Below, piece by piece: positions 57,449-64,000 of a stretch of DNA of 64,000 bases (position 1 is the stretch's first letter; every line of letters starts with the position of its first letter). Under the pieces are notes generated by a model, which worked only from the letters and a program-made list of their open reading frames with translations, was not told where the DNA came from and made no database searches. The translations under genes were made by a program, and so were the position numbers. Location of the stretch: positions 7,724,761-7,788,760 of the forward strand of contig JAJEKV010000051.1 in the NCBI GenBank assembly GCA_021234155.1, in the 5' to 3' direction. Source of the stretch: Isoetes taiwanensis. Its lineage: Eukaryota; Streptophyta; Lycopodiopsida; Isoetales; Isoetaceae.

Positions 57449-58073
57449 TGTAAAGATATGAAAATCTCTGTAACAGTTATTCAATAATAACAATCTGTAC
57501 TTCACAAACAAAGCAACTCAGAGACAACTCAAAGATAACAGATAATGAATCTGTTCTTCTGACCAGCAACTAACTTGGCTTAACAGGTGCAAGAAATTTA
57601 CAGATGGATAGCACAATCCATGAGTTTATTCACCGCGAATTAAAGCGCATCCAGTAACAAACCCAGAAAGGAGAAGAAGGTGTTCGGCCGCAGCTATTCA
57701 ATCCGCATCAGAAGAAGTTCGGCAGCAAAGGAAGTATGTGCAGAAGCTTCATCAAGCAAATCCGACCGCAGTAACTGCTAAATCGCTGCGCGAGCTCCAT
57801 CGTGCAACCGCATCAGTAATCCAAGCAAATCCGCCGAGCTCCATCAAGCAAATCCGCCAGGCGAGAGGTTATCAATCAAGCTCGCCATCTCTAAGCAAAT
57901 TCAACATCCGATCATCAACAAATTTATCCAAGAAAATTTTCGATACCAAAGCCGTAGAGCCCGCTTCTTGACGCTTTATTCTTGATTTTGGTTTCCACCG
58001 TTAATATTCCTCGCCACGCAATTATCCATGACCTTAATATACAAATATTTGTGACATGATAAACATTCTAACA
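57449..58073 (-). repeat. 5' LTR of copia element 2
   Basis: 625 bases, with ends TGTTAGAATG...TTTACA on the minus strand. Partner of 52,602-53,250. Confidence 0.85.
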
Positions 58074-58422
58074 AATTTCGTACAAGTCACAAAACCGCGG
58101 CTCCTCGAAATTTTCCGAGGCTCTATTCTTGAGTTTCTGCTCATGCTTTTGCATAGTTCGCGACAATCGCTTTGTTTGATTTAATTCCTGTGATGATCTT
58201 CAACAATGAGTCAAGGATCTCCTAAATCCAAGATTTCGGACAAAAGTACAACAGAGAAACAGAGGGATTCGAGGGCAAAGGAAAACAGTGGAAACAGAGA
58301 AATGGTATTAATAGGATCTGGTGGGCAAAGGAAAACATAGAAACATGGGCTCCCCAATGAGGGAACTTTACTGTGATAAAAATGGCCTATAATCCCCTAA
58401 TTTCAACAAACTATTATGTATC

Positions 58423-58573
58423 GGTAATCTTTCATTAAAGACATTACGCCATGTAAAAGGGCCCTACGGCTCAGCCGAAGTCCGCGGCACCACCCCACCC
58501 CTTACACGCATAATGGCCTCCCTAATGAAGATTACCTGGACGCACAACCGCTTGGAGAAATTAATACCCATTA
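58423..58573. mobile_element. Short TIR element, copy 2 of 2
   Basis: GGTAATCTTTCATTA at the left and TAATGAAGATTACC at the right form inverted ends about 118 bases apart. It is related to 46,413-46,612. The shared downstream stretch ends in CATTAGAAATTT, exactly where the L1-like element begins. Confidence 0.6.
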
Positions 58574-61500
58574 GAAATTTTTTTTGAAGAACTCGTACAA
58601 GAATATATTAAAAAGAATGGTAATGTTACAAAGCAAGTGAGAGGAAGGAGAATCACCGCAAAGAGACAAAGTGATACCTCGACACTCCACAACAATCGCA
58701 ACTCTCTATCAGCCAGACAAACCTACATCACCATCTACCACACCTAAGAAGTCCTCCGGCCAATGGAAAACTTCCGCCTACTAATCCTCGAACACCCAAA
58801 AAGCTTTTGAAATAGCTTCAGACTGAGTCGCAGGAATCGTGAGAGGCCGCAGGCCGAATCCCCCGAAAGATCCACAACCGCCGCCTAAATCAATCAACCA
58901 CACCAACCAAGCCACGACAGATGCAGGCTTGCTGCATTTAGCCGCTAAGCACCGTGGATATACATGAAGCGCGAATCGTTGGCTATTCAATCTCACCTCG
59001 AATTGCAGCCCCTCGGCACTCCAAACTTCGTGCAACCCGCAAAGTGAGGGCATAAAACCGCATAATGCCCACGCCTCACATGAAGGCCACAACAAGGGCA
59101 AAGAGGTCACACCGGCCTAAACTCGACTCACAAGGAATTCACCCGATACAAATGGGCACCACTCCGCCATTTAAGCACCGCTGAACCTTCTGGGGAAGTG
59201 AGCTCCATGTCCACGCCCAAACCGAAAGGCCATCGAGAACCCTGGCCGCAGAGACCACTTCACCCAAGGGGCAGAGTGTCATGAATAGCCAACACCCGTA
59301 ACAAGACCAGCACAAAACAAGAAGATACAACATCCTGATGAACCTTCCAAACCTGCACCACCACATCACCCCAGGACTATAGGTGTGTAGCTAATACTCC
59401 CCGGCCACTCGTTCCCTGCATAGCCCGCCACGCTTCAGTAAAAGTTTAACTCGAAGAACTCCCACGAAGCTACTGACCATCCCAATACTCAATCCTCCAA
59501 GGTGAGCAGCTCAGCTTCTCCAACCGCCTCGGCCCCGAAAGCATGCACGCGGCGTACCAAGGGCAGCACACAGGGGGTAGAGGAACCCACAAGAAAGGAG
59601 AAGAGTGGTGATAAACCGAGGCATAATCTAGCCGGGAAGAGCACACTCCACGCGATCCCAAGCCCAAGAACACCCCCGTGAGTAGTGCTGGGATGCATGT
59701 GGAAAGGCCTGAGACCATACAACAAAGGCCTTGGCAACTCTACATGCACGCATCTACTTTCCAAATGCCACACAATGGCTAAGAGATTGCCACAATAGTG
59801 CCGCACTGTGAGAAGATGCCCATCCTAATGCTCCAAATAAACTTAGAGACCAACACCTTACTATGCAAAGGCTAAATCCGTAATGGCTAAGCCCTCTATC
59901 TCCCGGGCGAGACACTTCCACTGCCACTTTAACAACCGCCTTCATCATCCCCCACACAAAAATTTCAACAATCTTATCCCAAAGCCCGTGATCTTACCCT
60001 CAGAGCTAACATCGCATGCCGAGTACACATGAGTGCTACAAAGCACCGACTTGGCAATAGTGACTTACCCTCGCCATGGACAACTTGGTTACCCTTCCAC
60101 CAATGAGTGTTTCGCAACCCCCGCAAAATCTCATCCCACACCCTCCCATGGAAACATCCCTCCAAAGGAATACCCAACAGCTTAGGTACACACATTACCG
60201 AAGCACCTTCCAAGGAATAGAGCCAAACAAGGGGAGAGGCGGAGTCAATCAAGCCCATAATGCGAGCATTTGCCCCAATTCGTAAGAATGCCTCGAGGCC
60301 AAGGAGAAAGTATCCAAAGAAACCTTCACATTCCGGCAGAAATTTCTTCGCCAATTAAGAAGAGAAAAGTGTCACCTGCTGAATCGTTAATAATCCACTA
60401 CCATCCCGTGATCCGGCCCATCCACCACCCTCCCTCCACCGCGTACCAAAAACAACAGACAAAGGCTCCGCCACAATCAGAACAAAATGGTGCCAAGCGG
60501 CACCTCGACGCACTCTCCGCCTAAGGAGAAAAGCGCGAGGGACTACCCCGCACACCACCGCAGGCCCGTACGACCTATGCGTACCATGTGATCGTTCTCA
60601 GAAGCGTGACCACAACTCAACGCTAACATCATGGCGCATAAGAACTCCCAATCTGACACTATCATAAGCTTTGGCAAAGCCGTTTAAGATAGGCAATGCC
60701 TTGACCTCCGTTTCTCCTCGCCCAATAAAGGCCCTCATAAGTCACAAGAATATTAGTCAAAATGTTCCTCCCAGAACAAACCCGCATCAGACCTTACTAA
60801 TGGAAGAAGTCAACACGCTTCAACTTCGCCGTGGCTTAGTCAATCTTGTACACGTAGGACAACAAAGGATATAGGCCTCCAATCATTAATAGTAGAAGGT
60901 CAAGCTAACCTAGGAATCAAGGAATGCATGCCAGATTCAAGATCCTATCCATGTGAGTAAGATCAAGAAAGAACTCAAGATACACCCGTACAATGACTCA
61001 CCAAACCCCACTCCCAATAAGTTCAAAGAACTCCACAGTGGATGCCATCCACCCCCGTGACATTTATCCTGCGGGCTGGTTTTGCCATACATGCTCCGCC
61101 TAAATCCTCTCCGAGAGCTTCCCGGCCCAAGCTCCACGCTGGTGAGGCAAAATAGGATGGCTTAACAAAATTTCAAAACAAGCTCCCGTGATCTCCCCGC
61201 CATAGGGAAGAGGCCAGCAAGAAAACCTCGAGAAATGAGCATGCACATACCGCGAACTCGATCCTCCAAAGTCCTACCATCAGCAGCGGGACGCATAGAT
61301 GCCGCGATATCGCCAGCTTAGCCGCTTCCTAAGAACACCGACTTAACTTGTATCCCCCTCCTTCAACTGTATGGGCTGCCTTCACACGCCATTTCATGCA
61401 CTTTTAACCTCGCTTCCAAAGCAACAATATACTTTCGCAACACTGCGATTCTCCTAATGCTACCGAAGGTCAGCGCTCCAATCTTCCAAATTCTCGATAA

Positions 61501-63900
61501 AGACTATGCAACTCCCTGGGCCACCTCACGCACACGCTACCAAAGACCTTTAGCAAAACGCCCACCCCTCGCTAACGCTAGCCACCATACCGCATATACC
61601 CTTCCAGATGAAAGGTATCGTTACAACTCCCCGCACTGCCGAACTGCAGATCGTACTTAAGGCCGCAAGTGTTCAAACTAACACCGCCCCGAGAAGGCCG
61701 AGTACCGCACTCGACCGACAAAACCCGAGGGTAATGACGCAATGGAGGCAGATGCACGTTACCCGGGCGCAGCGAGGGCACACCATCCACGCGCATGGGG
61801 AAGCATAGTGACCGTCATGCCTAGCATACTTCCTACTGCTCAACTGCCATTACAATAGGTGAAAGATAAGTCCCTGTGGACCTCAACTACAAACTTAACA
61901 AATCCAGACCATCGGGTCCTCTCAAATCCCTCGCATAAGCTGGTGCTGAACTGCAGAGCAATCTTCTACCGCCTACCATATTGAAATCCCTAACAACAAC
62001 TAAGCAACCTGAACCCACCAAGGGCTCTCGCCAAGAACTTATTCCTCCGGACCGTGGGTCTACAAAGCACCCTCACTGAGAAGGCTGATTAGGCATAAAC
62101 ATTAACGACCCCACTCTTGCCCGCCTCCAACCACTTAATTACGCTCACCAACAAACCTGCTCGGCCGCAGAGTATGTGACCTCGCATTAATCCATCTTCC
62201 AAGCAATAAGAGTACCCCCACTAGTCCGCCTTAAGAAGAAGCACAAAGCCAAACCGGGCCACCAACCATATTCATGAGCCTCGACATATCACCCCAGGAC
62301 ACTTATGCTCCCCGACGCAAATAATATCGACGAATCAGCTGGCGCTTAAAGAAATACTCGCCCTCTTACTACTAGAGTGACCGCACCCCCCATTCCAACC
62401 GAGGATCACCTATTCATATCTCGTGAGGAGAAGTATCCAAACACATGCCTACCACTGTGCCATCACCACCTACGAGTCAAAGATCTAGAGCCGAGGATTA
62501 ATCACAAAGAATGCGACTCCACAAACATTTACGGAGACATGCCCACTCCCAACACGGTTGAAGTCCCCTGTGCACCTCCCACAGTAGTCACAAGGGCCAC
62601 AACTGTGATATTCCACTTCCAACACGGTTGGAAGTCCCTCGTGCACTCCATAGAGTCATGGGCCACTCAGTTCTACCTCCAACCGGTTAAGTGCCACCAC
62701 CTCATGCTCAAGACATACCGCCATCGGGATATCCCGTGCTAGATCACCAAATTTCACAACCCTCGGCCTCCCCCTCGTGATCTACACACAACCAAATCAT
62801 CCGAAGCCTCCTCCCCAGCCACCACGCCCCTAGCCTCACATCAAAGGGCGCCAAAGAAGAAGCTCAGCCTGCCTCGCCCCACACCACCTCTCCCAACCAC
62901 ACCACTCGCCCAACGCCACTTCACCGCACTACTCTGAAAGTCTCTCGCTCGCGGACCTCGGGGAATCAGGAATCCTGCCCTCAGAGATCAACACCTCGCA
63001 ACCCCTACCACATCACAAGCAATCTGCAAGCAGGACTAGCAGGATCATCAATGTGGTCAAATGGTAGCACAATAGATGGAAACATCCGGATCTCGTGAGC
63101 CATTCAAAAGCTTCCAAACTAAAAAGAAAATGCCGTGACCACTAATGCGACTTGAAGAGAAGTAGGCACAGGCCGCAAAGCAGTGTGAGCAACACAGATT
63201 CGGGGGACCGCATAAATAGAATGAGACAATATACACCTGTGCCACAATATAGAAACTAAGAAATCAGGGTAACCATCAGTCGAGGAAGATCCCGGACCGA
63301 ACCAACACGATTTTAACCGCCAAAGAACCGGGTGGACATTGCCGAGTATAATACTAATACAAATACATATGAATTTCACCAACGATCCACCCCCACTAAC
63401 CACTGTCGCGACAAGACTCCAAATTTCAAACATGATTATTAGGAAGAAATTATTTGGTAAGAATTCCCAGAGAGACCTATACCTAGTAAAACCAATCCGC
63501 CTCAGATGTCCAAAGAAGCCAAGAGCTAAACCTCCTCGCGGTCCAATACGTGAACCCGTGAAATAGCCCAACACCTAAAATGAAACTAGATTCTCACAAT
63601 CAACATGCCCGGTATGATCACATCTATCCATGGAGTCTCCGAAGAGTCATAGTCAACAAGAGTGATGATCCTCCACAAAACTTCGTGAGTTTTGAACACC
63701 TGCAGCTTCTACACCGGAAAGCTCATGCTTTAATCCAATTCAAACCCCTACTGAAAGTGGATGCGAAAGGCAACAAGGTTGCTCCGCCAGTCGGGCGCGA
63801 CAGGATTTGGGCCGCCAGCCTGCACCCCCTCGAGAGGTATCCGTGAGGCACCCCAGAGACACATCAGCTACATGCACCCTAGAAGAGGGCGATCACTGCT
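58574..63900 (-). mobile_element. L1-like LINE, long degraded copy
   Basis: The 3' end is a short A8 tail (58,573-58,580 on the plus strand), and the element reads leftward on the minus strand. Reverse-transcriptase block near 60,640-60,790: NILTNILVTYEGLYWARRNG, then in another frame FAKAYDSVRLGVLM, typical of plant L1. An endonuclease motif resembling VVGDFN (VVVRDFN) lies near 61,980-62,002, preceded upstream by GVVNVYA near 62,100. Many stops and frameshifts are present. The 5' limit is uncertain; sequence beyond about 62.4 kb may be ORF1, but no diagnostic motif was recognised. Confidence 0.7.
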
Positions 63901-64000
63901 AGTGATCCCTTCCCGCTACGCGCAGGGTATCACGTGCATCCAGCCTAAAGGGGCATGCTTGATGGAATCAAGACCGAGTCTCCAAAACACAATCTACTTG

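Larger units (their letters stand above)
52602..58073 (-). mobile_element. Ty1/copia element 2, degraded, with both LTRs
   Basis: LTRs lie at 52,602-53,250 and 57,449-58,073 (TGTTAG...TTTACA read on the minus strand). A tRNA-iMet primer-binding site follows the 5' LTR, and a polypurine tract precedes the 3' LTR. Relics in order on the minus strand are a gag zinc knuckle (CYNCGGRGHISSKC near 56,600), an integrase-side motif (CRGC...GKHTKNTF near 55,900), reverse transcriptase (IIALYVD near 54,230) and RNase H C-terminus (NPIMHERTKHIELHMHFV and NQIADLLTKAL, 53,484-53,290). The frames are broken. Flanking bases do not show an obvious 5-base target duplication. Confidence 0.85.

Overview
The window reads as land-plant nuclear DNA. 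It has short GT-AG introns, TATA promoters, Ty1/copia elements primed by initiator tRNA-Met, a CACTA transposon end, several LINE families and much AT-rich non-coding sequence. Two host genes can be assembled exon by exon with every splice phase closing: a STAY-GREEN (magnesium dechelatase) gene at about 29.77-31.01 kb (+), and a plastid-type CBS-domain gene at 39.06-40.20 kb (-). The DNA-transposon and LINE families suggest a non-seed plant such as a fern, but that is inference.

The most unusual content lies in 1.8-21.9 kb: two diverged copies of a DNA transposon family. The more complete copy (13,650-21,909, 8.26 kb) has terminal inverted repeats that contain their own hairpins. It carries two divergently transcribed genes: a DDE-type transposase-like gene (-), recalled as DUF7869-like, and an intron-containing gene (+). 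The latter encodes an unknown N-terminal region, a ParB-like domain and a beta-class N6-adenine/N4-cytosine DNA methyltransferase (motif IV DLPYG first, then motif I FSGSGTT). Its intergenic region and introns hold arrays of an 18-bp palindrome (GTGTATTCCGGAATACAC type) spaced 41-42 bp apart. The second copy (1,807-10,232) lies in the opposite orientation, lacks its transposase half, and is split by a GC-rich LINE at about 5.29-9.61 kb. It keeps its own palindrome array with the same spacing. Both methyltransferase copies and the transposase carry small disabling lesions, so these look like recently dead or non-autonomous copies.

Layout: 1-1.4 kb, an orphan promoter and first-exon fragment plus hairpins; 1.4-1.8 kb, a LINE 3' end; 1.8-10.2 kb, the truncated methyltransferase transposon with the nested LINE; 10.2-13.6 kb, AT-rich DNA with short tandem duplications; 13.65-21.9 kb, the fuller transposon; 23.7-24.7 kb, a second LINE 3' end of the same family; 25-29.4 kb, repeats and retroelement relics; 29.7-31.0 kb, STAY-GREEN; 31-39 kb, tandem repeats and a CACTA remnant ending at 37,282; 39.06-40.27 kb, the CBS gene and its promoter; 40.6-42.9 kb, tandem duplications, a TIR MITE and an ATCT microsatellite; 46.4-64 kb, a retroelement cluster (two copia elements, a LINE fragment and a long L1-like element, all degraded).

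The transposon's two genes and its palindromes probably worked as one unit: a transposase for movement, and a ParB-like/methyltransferase protein that may bind or mark the element's own DNA. That functional link is inference. Plant heat-shock-factor binding to the TTCnnGAA core of the palindromes is a serious alternative.
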